Origin: Pteria penguin
Taxonomy: Eukaryota > Mollusca > Bivalvia > Pterioida > Pteriidae
Direction of reading: 5' to 3'
DNA: 64,000 nt
NCBI GenBank assembly: GCA_035048485.1
Contig: CM068582.1
Span: 37,562,096-37,626,095, forward strand
Position numbers and translations under genes: made by a program. The notes under the pieces are model-generated. The model saw nothing but the letters and a program-made list of their open reading frames with translations, made no database searches and was not told the DNA's origin. How positions within the stretch are numbered: position 1 is the stretch's first letter; every line of letters starts with the position of its first letter. Positions 1 to 12,897 of the stretch are shown in pieces.

Positions 1-1018
1 ATGCATATATTGTAGATAATGACGATGCTGATGATAATGACTGATGATGACAAAACTGAAAGAAGGCGAACAAGAGAATATCTATAGGAAACGACCTGAA
101 GGAAGATGGACTAAATGATTGGGGAATCTACCAAATTAGATCTACTCGACGTAATACAGAAACTCTGCTATTCAATATCAGTTAACATAATGTATTTCAT
201 ATTAGTAGACACGGACGTACATACAAGTAATCTATATAAACTGTAAAATACATTTAAATGAATACAACCTGTCACCGTTTTGCTTAATGATTTTATAATG
301 TATATTTATTTCCATTAACGAATAATACTTTTCATATATTACATTATGCTTATTTAATTTTAGAGAAACAACTTCTGTTTCATGGGTCATTTTCTGATAT
401 CTATCAATCAATCTCACTTTAAAATCAAAGACAAACCTTCTATATATATATATATATACTACATGAAATACAACGCTTTGTTATCGATCCTGTATTTCAT
501 TACAATTGTCGTTATTGTTTTATTTCAAGGTGTGGACATAATTGATTAACGAAAATTGATTAAATCTAGCAAGTCAAATATTTCACTTTGATATCCAATG
601 TTCTTATGCCTCTGACTCATTATTCGACTCAAATCTGTACTTTATGAGGGGAAGGTTTACACTTTTTTAGAGATTTGGTGAAGTATACGTGAGTGATGAA
701 CTAGTCCGCGTGGCTACATGCATATCATTCAAAAAAGACAGTAACAACTTACATTTATTGCTTTCTGTTATCGTAACGCAGATTTTAGACTAATTGTTGT
801 TCGTTTGAAAGTTAGGAAAACAAGAAATACAAATACAACGTACATGTATACAAAGAGAAAAAGAGAGAAAGAAAAATGTGATTTGACGCAAAGCAGAAAT
901 AATTTCAACACGAAACATTCAGTAGCCAATGAAAGATTAAAATCTTTATATGAGCGAATGACTACCTTTTAGTGTTGGCATAGTATAGAATAAAATACTT
1001 GGTGTTTATCACAATCAC
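1..1018. other. intergenic, no gene seen
   Basis: AT-rich sequence with no ORF of convincing composition. A short (TA)n run lies at about 440-459. Nothing else is recognised. Confidence 0.6.
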
Positions 1019-1019
1019 A

Positions 1020-1087
<68 letters not shown>
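1019..1087. repeat. compound microsatellite (TA)n(TG)n
   Basis: About nine TA units run directly into about 24 TG units. Such an alternating purine-pyrimidine tract is often length-polymorphic and can adopt Z-DNA. Confidence 0.95.
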
Positions 1088-1090
<3 letters not shown>

Positions 1091-3392
1091 AAAATAATTT
1101 AAAACAATTATTATGTTTAGTGATACCAAGTGATTTAAAGACTAAAATAGATACTCTACTGATCCCATACAATACAAGTTTGTAACAAGCGGATCTGTAA
1201 ATATAATTTTTCAAATGAGATTTACCTGATGAATATCGAGAAAAATGTCAAATTCTATAATTCAGTAAATTTCACTGATTATAAAAGAGTAGAGTAGAAG
1301 TTGTTGAAGTGATTGCAGAACTTCTAGATGGCAGTAATGGTGGTCATTTTAAATCTGTAAGCTGCAGTGAAATGTTGGCAACATTCAACAAGAACTGCTC
1401 TACTTTCACAAGAACGGCTATCCTGAAATATTGTTCAGTAGTTTGCTCTGGTCGAAAACAGATAACTTGCATAACAGCGATAAAACAATTTAAATTTTGC
1501 ACCAAACAAAGCCAATCCTGTATTGGTAAAACAGCTTATTCGTGAACGTCAATTCCACAAAGTCAACAGCGCTCTGTTTACAAAGTTTCGTGACATGACG
1601 GTCCAACTATACTGGTGTCAAGCAGAACTGTATTCCTCATTGTAACTCGCTGATGACTTTGATGATATCGTAGATAGAGGAAAATGGGGATGTAATGTGA
1701 TCCCAGGTTTTAATTTATAGATTGTAAATATGCAGTTAGATGAATCAAATACGTGCTATGACAGTTTCATTTTTATCATCTACGATTATCACTCAATGTA
1801 ACACTTTTATCAAGCAATATTAATGTATTCATGATAAGTAAAATTCTACCTGAACATTGAATGACTTAGAATTGAGCATCCCCTCTCCCTTCATTCTTAG
1901 ATTGAATAGTACTTATTTTACTCGATCCAATCTGTACTAAAATAACTTTTTTTTCTCCATGTTAAACTGATGGAATTGCATATTTGATGTTTAAAAGCTT
2001 TTGCAGTTTCAGTTTTTTACAAAGTCATTTTACTCATAATTATCAATACGATATAAAGATATAGGAGACTGGATGGTAGTCTACAACACAGACTGACAAT
2101 GAAAAATACAGGTTCTTTCAAATAACACATGAAAGACACATCGTGCTGAAACTAGCCATATTTTAATTTTTGCGTTACATTTTTTCTGAATTGACTGTAA
2201 CATATCCACAGTATATGTAATTCAAAAAGCATTATTCTTTGTATTGAATTATCGATAAAACTTCTTTTCTTGAATACATAATTTCTTTTCCAGGTGTGGA
2301 TTAAAGACTATCCCTGCATTAGGCGGGTTAACATTAGTGCAATGGTGACCATCAAAGCATACTGAACAAACCGACTTCTATAAGATGAATTCAGAGTAAA
2401 TGCTCTCAAAACATATAAACGAATAACACCCCTTCCCCCAATTGTATTGTATGGTGAGTTTGTGCTTTGTCAATACAATTTAACAGTTTGGGGCGTTGTT
2501 GCCGTTAACTAACATATTAATACATCAGACAACAGATATAGATAACAATGATATATACATGTATATGTCATCTCGCTCACAATATCATTAATACGCTAAC
2601 ATTATACTTATGTCGTGACATTGTATTGTATCTTTACAATAGTATTGTTCACCGCTTGTTAGTATGCCTCACACATCTATGCCAGTATCTCCATCACATC
2701 TCTGCTGATCAAGGACCATATGATCTAATGAATCTGAATCTTCAGAAAATTACGACTTAAAATCAATCCCAAATAATAATATGTGTATACCTATACACCA
2801 AACAAAACTTTTTGAAACATCCTTGCGATACACGGGAGTACATATTTGGAATGATATACTTTAAGTATTACAAAATGCATCAAGTATAGCTTCTTTTAAA
2901 CGCTTGCTGTATTTATATATCATTTCAAAACGTTAAGAAAATTAATATCCATATCTTAATCTCCATCAATAGCTTCTTTTATACTGTATATGTATAGTAA
3001 AGTAGATGAGCATGTACATGTTCTGATTTCACTTTTCACTTGTTTTATTTATTACATCTGATACTGCTATGATTATCTTTGTTATTAGCAGATTACTACC
3101 GTCTTTTTCTAACTTTATGTGCTCACTTTAAATCATAAAAATTTAATAAGTTAGAAAAAAAACACTACTGTAATTATGAGAGTAAGCTGCGATATCGTAA
3201 TTATTAAGAAATCACGTACTCACTTTACATAACCCTGTTTGTATTTAGTACTATTTATATGATTGTGTATGTGAAAACTTGTGAAAGGATGTTCATTGTG
3301 TATATTTTATCTCATAAATGTATTTCGTTTTCAAAGAAGGTCCCAGGGGAGAATAGGTGTGTGGCTAACTGGGCATCCTTCTTTAAATAAAG

Positions 3393-3393
<1 letters not shown>
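1088..3393. other. intergenic; one small unassigned cysteine-containing ORF
   Basis: No recognisable gene. The 78-codon + strand ORF at 1309-1545 encodes seven cysteines but has no recognised motif, and its frame is not supported by any neighbouring exon signal. The end of the stretch (about 3335-3393) closes with AATAAAGC followed by an ATT run, which looks like the 3' tail of an old LINE copy. Confidence 0.5.

Positions 3394-3454
<61 letters not shown>
3394..3454. repeat. (ATT)n microsatellite, probably a LINE 3' tail
   Basis: About 20 ATT units directly follow an AATAAAGC signal. A polyadenylation-like hexamer followed by a simple repeat is the usual 3' end of several animal LINE clades. 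No LINE coding sequence is readable just upstream, so the attribution is inference. Confidence 0.8.
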
Positions 3455-3457
<3 letters not shown>

Positions 3458-6400
3458 AATATATACCGATCATCGGAGATGATAACGACGGGATATCGAG
3501 CAGGTCTTGGTGTTTGGTATTCGTCAGGTAACTTGACAAGGTCCGGCAAGCGTTTTTTGATCGTTGGAAGGGGAAAGGGCACCTTCCCTTCAAGATGAAA
3601 AACTCGATTTGGCTGTACGTTTGCAAAGTTTCAATACATAGATTGAAAATTATTCTCAAAATGACTAATTAATATTGCCACTAAACATAAAAAAAGAGAG
3701 CCAGTTTGGGCCCAATATACATTTTTGTATATCATATACTGTGTCGGTACCGATACTAGTATACGAAGAGAGTGACATCCTGCGACATCTATCGGCGCTC
3801 GGGCAAATCTCAGCAAGCACCATGTCGAAGATATATTTACTCATTTCGGATAATATCGGTGGGTGTTATGCATTAGAGCTAGGGCGACTACTACAAGAAT
3901 TAGCCACCAGTGTCTTGCCGATTACCATTGATACCCAGATATTAGTAAAACCCTCCATTCCCCAATATCATCAGCCTATCCCTGCTGACCAAGGCATTTT
4001 ATCACGTTTGATCGAAGTGACAGTTTTCTATCATAGTCAAATAGGCCTTACACGCTTACCTGAGAAAAACAAACAGATGAACGGTTACATTCCCATGACA
4101 TAGAAATAACATCAAAACATGCTGACGACTAAATTCCCTCTAAAAACTTACATGTGCATGATTCCAGTATGTATAGCATAGGTTTCCTGTAAAGTTAAAT
4201 GTCCGATTTTCGCCTTGATCCATAAGCCAATGAAGTTCTTTTACCACACACCTGGGCTATTCAAATTGTGTACCTGCCGTATTGTGTTCCTAATCTCCTG
4301 CTTTGTGTTACAGACCGCGGACATGTCAAAGTTTGATCTGAAAGGTGAATGAAAAGGAGATATTTCTTTAACTTGATGGCAAAACTAATATCGAGAGAAT
4401 ACCGATAAACACGAAAACGCGACCTTTCACCCGATTATACACGCTATCCTAACTATCGACTTTTCTATAAAAACATACCTTGGTCAAATTGTTATAGAGA
4501 TCAAAAGGTCTCAGGTTCGATTCACTCTGTTGTGTTATTTAGTTGAACGTATACAGGAAGTTTCTTGAGAAAAATAAAATATTTTACCGTTGTTTTGGCA
4601 AAGGAAATATATGGTCGCTTAATACAATGTCTCTCCTATAATCAACTAAGCAATAAACACGAGTTTCATTGCAATAAGACGTAGCGAAGGATTGAAAACA
4701 GAGGACCATAGACCGAATGATAATACAGGTATGCAAATATATAAAATAGGTAGTATGGTGACTTGTTATGATCAGATTCAGACGAAATGAATATGGTCCA
4801 TAAAAAGCTAAAAAAAAAAATCTGTTTCAATTTGAACTTAACAATAAAATAAATTTTTAATCCAAATTAAGTTAATTCATACAACTATAGTCAAAATATT
4901 CTCTAAAAGTTTTCTGGTGAAGTTTCAGACCAGGTGGCACAAAACGTTACATACAGGAGAAAGTATATCATTTTACTATTTTTTATTCCTTATTTTGCAC
5001 TTTCACGCAGTGACCAGTGGTGAATGAAACCAGGACTCCCCACGACGCGAGACCCGACCCCCGGCGGACACACAGGCAGACCAGGATTTGATTTTAGACT
5101 TCACAGAGACGACATACCACTGCGAGTTAGGGGATTTTAGCCCATTTCACCACCGAGGTATTCAACCCTTTTTTAAACACCTGAATTAACCATCAGAACC
5201 ATTTTACTACAACCATACATGAACTATACACTACACAATAAGGTGCTGTATAGAAATCTTCCAATAAACTTCCCTTAATAAAGAGAGTCTATGCTGATCA
5301 GCAAGCAAAACATGTTCTAAGGCGACAAGCGTTGTATGGGCTCGTCTGATTGCGAACAGTAGAACTTAATTATCGATATCAGCTACTAGAGCTACAATTC
5401 CAATGAGGTAAAACCTTTTCTGTATACATACGTATCGTGCTCTCATCTGTGATATTTCCATGACTTCCATATTCCCTTTCACAAATTTAATCCATATACA
5501 ATGTACCATCCGTTACTGCCGACTTTCAAGGTCTGCAAGCCTCACATACTGTGCTCTGAGCCATTCAGCACTATATCTTAAATAACCGTTTGGTTATGTG
5601 AATGAATTATATATCTTGTCATCTTCTACATATCTTGCATACAAAATGAGTACACGGGTGCATCGCTTGATTGCCAAGTCAATCACACCGTCAAACTTCA
5701 ATAGAATGCTTCAAATACAAGTTATTGAACAACTGACAGTCGAAATGACTATACGGTGTCTTGAAGTGCACGGCGACCTCATTATTTCGCTTGAAGTTGT
5801 TAGAGTTCCTGAAAGGTCAATCTTATCCAGTCAAAATAAGGCATTTAATTCAATTAGATTACTTCAAAAGGGTTATGAATTCATTAACAGGTTTTAATAG
5901 TTGATATGATTTTAAAATACACGTATACAGCAGAAATAGGTACATGTATATTAAAAACATAGGGCTTAGATAAACATATCAGTGTGCGCTGCGCCATAGA
6001 GATTTAGCGATGGAAAGTATATAAAACCCTCTCTTCGATCATCACTTATGTACCGTTAATAGGTAATTCTTACAGTTGCAATTAAAACTCCACGATTTTA
6101 TACACACTGACCACTGCATGTAAATGAATATATACATGTATATAATGTCGCAATTCCACAATATCAAAGGTACAGTACAATACCGAGAAAAAACAAATGG
6201 TTTTACGGTACCTGAAAGAACTTAATGTGGATTAAGTGTCATAGAAGAGTAAGCATCTATCAGTGATCGGCTATGTCCGCCGAGATTTATTATCAACCTT
6301 AAAGAATTAAGGACTTGATTATACATTGTACTGAAAATTTCAGTATGTATTAATAGTATTACAAAAAGTTACAAATTTTATCATTCATTTTTCGAAATGA

Positions 6401-6501
6401 GTAACATAAATTATGCTAAATGTGTGATTCATACTTTTTACATCCTCAGGAACAACTCCATGATGTTTGTTACTATCACGACGAAAAAAAAAAAGCGAAC
6501 A
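3455..6501. other. intergenic; two unassigned ORFs
   Basis: Two + strand ORFs, 3675-4103 (142 codons) and 5598-5897 (99 codons), have no recognised domain. They could be chance ORFs, exons or transposon debris. I see no splice-linked partners and call neither a gene. Confidence 0.45.
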
Positions 6502-6668
6502 GGTTGGTTGATTGGTGTTTTACGTCGCTTTCAACATTTTTCAGTTATATCGCGACATGGAAGCAGGAGGTTACCAAACTCTTAAACATACTTGCGCAAC
6601 CCGGGAATCGAACCCGGATCGTCGGCGCCGCAAGCCAAGCTCTTAACCACTACACCACTCCTGCCCCA
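6502..6668 (-). mobile_element. tRNA-derived SINE copy
   Basis: Read on the - strand, the head begins near 6668 with a tRNA-like A box (TGGTGTAGTGG) and a B box (GGGTTCGATTCCC). The copy ends near 6502 in the tail GCGACGTAAAACACCAATCA. The same head, body and tail recur on the + strand at about 30005-30175, showing a dispersed family. This is a SINE rather than a tRNA gene because the sequence does not close into a cloverleaf acceptor stem and continues into a shared non-tRNA body. Confidence 0.8.
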
Positions 6669-6856
6669 GTGCGAACAGGAAAATCCTACTACACTCAAAA
6701 ATAAAGAACAAACGTTACTCATATGACGGTACTGATATATTTAAACAACCATATTGGATACATCAATGATGGATTTTCATGGACCGCTGGGCATCTGGGG
6801 GAATCAAGAAGTAGTAAGCGTCTCCAGTATGTTTACCCAGGGCAAAAGAAAGACCA

Positions 6857-7197
6857 ATAGATAGTTTTCGATTGCATGAAGTTTAATCGGAGTTACTTCC
6901 CTTTTCCGCCCTTTTGGAGGTGAAACTGGAGTTTTTGCTTCATATTCATACTAATTTTATTGATTGTTTTTGAGAAAGTTTTTTCTATTTTCACTCCTCT
7001 GGCAACATTTTAACATTGACTTAACAATGACTTAATTATTGCATAACAATTGCAAAGATTCAAGAAGCATCCTTCGTTTGCAGAAATCCCTCACATAATA
7101 TGGTTGACTTATGCACAAATGTTCTGCCATATACCTCCAAAATGGCGGAAAAGGGAAGTAATTCTAGTAAAATTTTATGCATTTGAAAACTATCTAT
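6857..7197. mobile_element. foldback/MITE-like element with long terminal inverted repeats
   Basis: The left arm (6857-6921) and the reverse complement of the right arm (7133-7197) share ATAGATAGTTTTC at the tip and the block ATTACTTCCCTTTTCCGCC further in. Arms are about 65 bp with scattered mismatches around a roughly 210-bp AT-rich core that has no ORF. This is the architecture of a non-autonomous DNA transposon. No clear target duplication could be fixed. Confidence 0.75.
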
Positions 7198-7377
7198 ATG
7201 ATAGGAGAAAGATTCTAATGTATTTGAATCACTTTAATCACTAAGTTAACATACGCCCTTTGGAGGGGGAGAGTGTTTCCGGTGTTATAGCATAGATTGT
7301 CACCCTGTATAGATCCCCACAGGTAAATCGATTCTGTATAGATTTCCCCCTTTCATTCCAAGACATATTATTTGTAT

Positions 7378-7442
7378 ATTATTATTATTATCGTTGTTGT
7401 TTTTGTTGTTGTTGTTGTTGATGATGATGATGATGATGATGG
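7378..7442. repeat. compound trinucleotide repeat (ATT)(GTT)(GAT)
   Basis: Consecutive ATT, GTT and GAT runs. The open frame here is a by-product of the triplet period. Confidence 0.9.
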
Positions 7443-7882
7443 CTTATTATGATCATTGTCAAGTAAGCATTATTATATGGAAGAGTAGTTCATATGTGCT
7501 CAACGATTGTGTGAAGAAAACGAATTCCAGACGCTTTATTACATCAATATTGACTATTACTATTTGTGTACATCAGCTCTTAGCCATACGATATATAAAT
7601 GATACCTCAACAATACAAACATAGTCTAGAATTCTAATCGTGTGACAATAACTTGAATTCGGACCATGGTGGCCAATTGGGCCAAAGCGCCGAGGGTATA
7701 AAGGTCAAAATAACGTTATAACTTGGTATATGCGTGCAATTTCGATCGTTGGATTTTCTATGTCTTACGTTATTAGGATCATTAAGTCATAATATCTTTC
7801 TTTATATTAATATAAACAGCAGATGTTTTGTTCGAAGCTGTTTTCATGCCATTTTATAGAAGGCAACGTATCTTTTTTTTTA

Positions 7883-7968
7883 ATCTCGTTCGAACTTGAC
7901 TTTTTCTTGTTCGAATGAGATAGTATATCTCGTTCGAATGAGATTTTTCCCCTCGTTTGAATGAGATG
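7883..7968. repeat. cluster of near-palindromic TTCGAA motifs
   Basis: Four copies of a motif close to CTCGTTCGAATGAG are packed into 86 bp. The unit is almost self-complementary around TTCGAA, so the block can form stacked small hairpins. Function unknown. Confidence 0.75.
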
Positions 7969-8000
7969 TAAAAATGTTTTTTTATCTATCTAAATATTTT

Positions 8001-8041
8001 ATTTATTTACTTACTTACTTACTTACTTACTTATTTATTTA
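8001..8041. repeat. (TTAC)n/(TTAT)n microsatellite
   Basis: About seven TTAC units flanked by TTAT units. Confidence 0.9.
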
Positions 8042-9141
8042 TGTATTGGGACAGGTTACAGCGAGGCATTGGCAGGACACTAGCATATAATAACGTAGGA
8101 TTTCGAACTTATAACAATCTAAGGCATCCATACTACATGTATATGTAATCAAAGTACTGAAGAGCCCTTTTTATCAAGTTTGATCATTTGCGTGTATCAG
8201 AATACATTATTTTTCTTTACTTCTGATTCTTATGTCACGATCAGATAATTTCACTTATATGGTGGCCTGAAATGATCTGATGCATGGAAGAGGACTATGC
8301 AACTGACACGCCCGGGTATTGTGAAATCTGAGAGAAAGCAGGGAGAACTGTGGTTGTCTGATGTGTAATGTTGATGGATTACGGGTTCTTTCATTATTAG
8401 CAATTGAAATTATGATAGACTACAGTAATAATTTTCATTTAACATTAACATAACAAAATCAAAAGCATTCCGGCCCTATATTTATGCGTAGATATGAAGT
8501 TAGATAATATCATACCAAAATCTGTTGAAAGGTAAACCAATAGATAGAGATTCGTTGAAGGATAAACCAATAGAACCATTGCATAAGCATCTCCCGGATA
8601 TACATTAAAAGACTGAGCTGTGCATGACTGAGATATGTCTCGGTTGAAAATCCGTGGTAGATTTTTATCACATAATTTTTGTATATTTAATTCGATACCG
8701 GAGAACAGGAAAATGGGCTGGTGATAAGGGCCTGGCTAACCAAACCCGTCTAAAGGGCCTCTCATACTATAAGGAATCGACCCAACGTACGTGAACTAAT
8801 TGCAAATTTGACTAAGTCCAGATATGTACCATTTTTCTACTATACAAATTAAAACCAATTCACAACGTTCCATTGACGAACTAATTGCGAACAAGTGCGA
8901 TTGGGAAATGATTGCCATTTACCTCTAAACGAACATCTTACGTGTGTACGCTCTGCAAATTCATATCGACCATATGACGTACGTACACAATATGACAATC
9001 GTCAACTTTACTCTTCAGTTTTAGAGTCGTAATTAAAGATCTCTGTACTTCCTTCATTTCTGAGCCAGAACCTCCGGCCGCATTGTCCACGTCTCTTTCT
9101 TCTTTAGAACTGTATATAGGCATGTAGGGTAATTTCCTTCA
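8042..9141. other. intergenic with an old SINE relic
   Basis: Around 8225-8345 the words TATGTCAC, TTTCACTTATATGGTGGC and a following CACGCCCGGG resemble the body of the SINE family seen at 30260-30540 on the - strand. The match is degenerate. At about 8520-8575 a short GATAAACCAATAG segment is locally duplicated. No gene is seen. Confidence 0.45.
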
Positions 9142-9525
9142 TTGCCATGTCATGTCAAAGAACACAATGTTCAGTTTGCTGCAGCTTCGTTGCCATGTCA
9201 TGTCAAAGAACACAATGTTCAGTTTGCTGCAGCTTCGTTGCCATGTCATGTCAAAGAACACAAAGTTCAGTTTGCTGCAGCTTCGTTGCCATGTCATGTC
9301 AAAGAACACAATGTTCAGTTTGCTGCAGCTTCGTTGCCATGTCATGTCAAAGAACACAATGTTCAGTTTGCTGCAGCTTCGTTGCCATGTCATGTCAAAG
9401 AACACAATGTTCAGTTTGCTGCAGCTTCGTTGCCATGTCATGTCAAAGAACACAATGTTCAGTTTGCTGCAGATTCGTTGCCATGTCATGTCAAAGAACA
9501 CAATGTTCAGTTTGCTGCAGCTTCG
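9142..9525. repeat. 48-bp minisatellite, 8 copies
   Basis: Exactly eight 48-bp units beginning TTGCCATGTCATGTC, nearly identical to each other (single-base variants in the third and seventh units). Because 48 is divisible by three and the unit lacks stops in several frames, three + strand frames and one - strand frame read open across the array. These ORFs follow from the period and are not taken as genes. Confidence 0.95.
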
Positions 9526-9933
9526 TTGCGCATTTGCAGCCGAATACTCATTATCATTTATAAAAATTGCTTCAGTCTGGTAGTTCTGAACAAAAAAATA
9601 CATGGTATATGCTCGTTCTGGATTGTTGTGTGAGTTCATACGCACAGTAGGTACGTCGGGAGACCGCAGAGGCAACGGCACTTACACGTTGATAGATCAA
9701 TCCCATTGCGCTATCAATATCATACGTTATCAATTCGCGGTAAAAACGCAACGTTGATAAGTACATTTTTAATTCATTATTCATGAGCGATGCTTTCGTA
9801 TCAAAATTTCCTCGACGAATCCAGAAGAATAAGACCGTTCAGTTAATAAAAAATGTTTGAACTCTCACTGTGAGCTGATCGTCGGCTTACGTGTACAAAT
9901 TTTGTGCATCCACATATTTTTCCGACCGCAACG

Positions 9934-9934
<1 letters not shown>

Positions 9935-9968
<34 letters not shown>

Positions 9969-9982
9969 TAATAATAATAATG

Positions 9983-10017
<35 letters not shown>

Positions 10018-10028
10018 TAATACTACTA

Positions 10029-10076
<48 letters not shown>

Positions 10077-10096
10077 AATAATAATAATGATAATAG
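9935..10096. repeat. (AAT)n microsatellite, imperfect
   Basis: About 160 bp of AAT units with occasional GAT and TAC interruptions. The Ile-, Leu- and Tyr-rich ORFs on the - strand are artefacts of the repeat. Confidence 0.95.
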
Positions 10097-10563
10097 TACA
10101 TGTATTAAAAATAAATAAATTTACATGTAGTTCAATCAATCAATCAAATAATCAAAACAAGCCGGACCATGTCTGGTCATTTGATGACTATTGACCAATA
10201 CCCGCACAGTTTTGAAACTTGAAACACCTCGGATTGCCTTCCGATTATCGGACAATGGCCTCTAAGAGTCACCGACTAAGAGTCTAAGAGTAACCTTTCG
10301 ATATCAAAGATATCTGAAGAATTTCACGTAGATTTTCGGCTGATGTCCTATAGATTATAACGGATGAGTATCAGGTCTCAAATTTATTGGAAGAACATAA
10401 CTCTGCTTGTTTTCTGCCATCATGTTCTAGAATTAGAGCTTGATGTCTGTAACACGAATCACTCTATCGGACGTGGGAATTCAGTATATAAAAACCTGAA
10501 TTCTTATAAGGTTAGTGCAACCTTGAGATGTTCAGATAAAAATAAGAACGTCATCGCTTTATG
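10097..10563. other. intergenic
   Basis: A short (CAAT)n-like tract at about 10131-10150 may be a SINE tail. The 68-codon ORF at 10364-10570 has no recognisable motif. Nothing else is seen. Confidence 0.5.
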
Positions 10564-10801
10564 CAGTTAAGTTTATTGTGGAATAATGAAGTCGGGCGTG
10601 TATAGACAGCGGTAGATGCTTACTTTATTTGATCTCGTTTAATGGTACTAGTGTGACTACTTGCTGGACACGAGTGTCTTGTTCTTCTGATATGTTGTCC
10701 AAAAATGTTTATTTGTGTCGTATGTTTGATGTCATTAGTGGAGATAATTTCCACAATTTTATTTTCTTACTATGTCAACGACTGTGAAATGGATTTTAAA
10801 A

Positions 10802-12360
10802 AAAGGTTGTGAACCTACTGATTTGCAAAATTTATCGCTTTTCTTTATTATGTATGTCGACGACATGGTTATTTTTTTATAGAAGTATCTTAGAATTACA
10901 AGAAAATTAAGACTCTTTGTAGCCTATGCATACACTGAAAAATGGTCACTTTCTGTTAATATTAGTAAAACGAAAGTAATGGTTTTCAGGCATGCGCGGA
11001 TACAGAGGGGGGTAGGGGGTCTGGACCCCCCTGGAATCCGAAAATTTTACCAAAAAATGGTAATATTTGGGCATTTTTGGGGTTGGACCCCCCTCGTCTA
11101 AGAGAAAAATTTACCTTTTTTGGTTGGACCCCCTCTGACAAAAATTTCTGGATCCGCGCATGTCAGGAACGGTGGAAAAAAAAAAAAAATAAAAATAAAA
11201 AATAAAAAAATGGAAGAGAAATGGTATTACAACAATCAAAGACTGGATATTGTTAACGAATTTTGTTACCTAGGTATAGTATTAAATTGCAAAGGTAAAC
11301 TGTTGTACAATGTAGAAAAGCTATGTTTGCACTGAAAAGGAAATGTACACAGATGAGTTTTAATCAGTTTACTCTTACTTCATTATCTGATACATATGTT
11401 CCCAGTATTTTTTATGGCTGTGAAATATGGGGTTTCCATTCTGCACCAGATCTGGAAAAAGTTCTAGACTTTTGTAAAAGTATTTTAGGGGTAAAAAGAT
11501 CTACACCGAGTTCTATGGTCTATTGTGAACTTGGAAGACTCCCTTTGATTTGTTTTAGAAAATTAAGAATTATAAAATACTGGTTAAAACTCTTTAATAC
11601 TAATAATTGTATCGGAAAGTCATCTATAGAACACCTTTACCATGAATATGAACAAAATCGAAATAGTAAAAGCTGGATTGCTAATGTTCATAGTATTTTA
11701 ACAGAAATTGGTATGAGTGATATATTTACTGCTTGTTGTGACCTAGATATTACATATATAATATGCATTGTTAAACAACGCCTTACTGACATCTATAAGC
11801 AATCTTTATTTGCTGAACTAAATGCATCATCTAAATGTTTCTTGTACCAACATATAGTTGATTGTGTAATGCTACAAACTTATTTGAAAAAAAACCCGAA
11901 TTATAATCAATATAAGAAATATATATGTAGCCCAAGACTTTCTTCCCATTTCTTAGCTATTGAAACTGGCCGTTATAAGAATGTTCCTCTAGTTAGAAGA
12001 ATTTGCCCTTTATGTAAAATTGATGTCGAAGATGAATTTTATTTTATGCTTAAATGTCTCGCCTTTTCGACTCTGAGAGTAAAGTTTTTAAAAAGATATC
12101 ATTCTCAACGTCCCTCCGTCTTTGAATTAATACAACTACTGAGCTCCATAAATACAAAAGAGCTGAGAAACATCGGTAAATTCATTGAACAAGCTTTTGA
12201 CATAGAAAAATATTTGATGTTATTTATTTATGTATTTATACATAAATTTACATTGCTTGATGATATACATGTTTTAACCTTGATGTACATTTGTATTTGT
12301 ATATTTGTCGGAGTTTATACCTAAATGCTGTATGGCATTTGATCAATAAACTTAAGATAT
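10802..12360 (+). pseudogene. 5'-truncated LINE reverse transcriptase fragment
   Basis: This is a degraded non-LTR retrotransposon 3' end. Read through frameshifts, it gives RT palm motif YVDDMV (about 10855), then LSVNISKTKVMVFR, the post-RT block EFCYLGIVLN (about 11262), then a 333-codon frame (11323-12324) with YGCEIWGF, ILGVKRSTPS and a C-terminal zinc knuckle ICPLC...EDEFYFMLKC. The usual knuckle histidine is a tyrosine here. Breaks: a stop just after the YVDD block, a 172-bp MITE inserted at 10991, and a frame change near 11320. The endonuclease and RT N-terminus are absent. The 3' end is near ATCAATAAACTTAAG. Domain order places it in the APE-type Jockey/CR1/I-like group; I do not assign a clade. 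Confidence 0.85.
10991..11162. mobile_element. 172-bp MITE inserted in the LINE, TSD TCAGG
   Basis: Terminal inverted repeats read CATGCGCGGATACAGA on the left and TCTGGATCCGCGCATG on the right. The element is bracketed by a perfect TCAGG direct repeat (10986-10990 and 11163-11167). Removing the element and one TSD restores the LINE reading frame KVMVFR-NGG, which independently confirms both boundaries. The interior has GGGGGTCTGGACCCCCC-type inverted G/C runs and no coding capacity. A reverse-oriented relative is at 15188-15372. Confidence 0.93.
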
Positions 12361-12897
12361 TTGAAGGATTTTAGGGTTTCCTATGATGTAGTTATTGAAC
12401 TAAAGGAAAATGAGACATTCATTTAACGAAGTTACTACAGTATCATGATGATATCATTAATAGTTCTGCTACAAGTATCCTCACACCACCCTTTTTTATA
12501 ATTACCGAAAAGAAAAGTAAACATAAGTTTGATAAACCTTCATTCTACATACACGTCTGTAAATAATAAATAATCAGGTTTTCTATCTGGTATAAAAAAA
12601 AAATCACTACACGAACGGAAAATGAAATGGCAACCGCGTCCATCAACACAGGTAGATGTAATGGGTGAGGTCGGTGGATAACCAGTGATATATATATAAC
12701 GTCTCTGTTGTTCTCTTTAGAAATGTCATCCACAAATCAACGTACATTTAATGTATATCTTTCACGCTCATTTGTGCAGTGGCGAATGCTGAACAGCGAT
12801 CCGGGGCTGGAGCCTTTTTGCTAAAATTTTATCAAAAAATCATTGACATATATTTATTGGACCCCTGATATTGCTTTTGCCAAAGTTTATTCATTGT

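Noticed and set aside
3281..3659. Leu-, Ile- or Asn-homopolymer ORFs on both strands
   Set aside because: Translations of the (ATT)n microsatellite.
6595..6660. Possible tRNA gene on the - strand (A and B boxes present)
   Set aside because: No acceptor-stem pairing, and the sequence continues into a shared SINE body repeated elsewhere in the window.
9139..9681. 180-codon - strand ORF and three + strand ORFs
   Set aside because: All are generated by the 48-bp repeat; no start context, splice signals or non-repeat domain.
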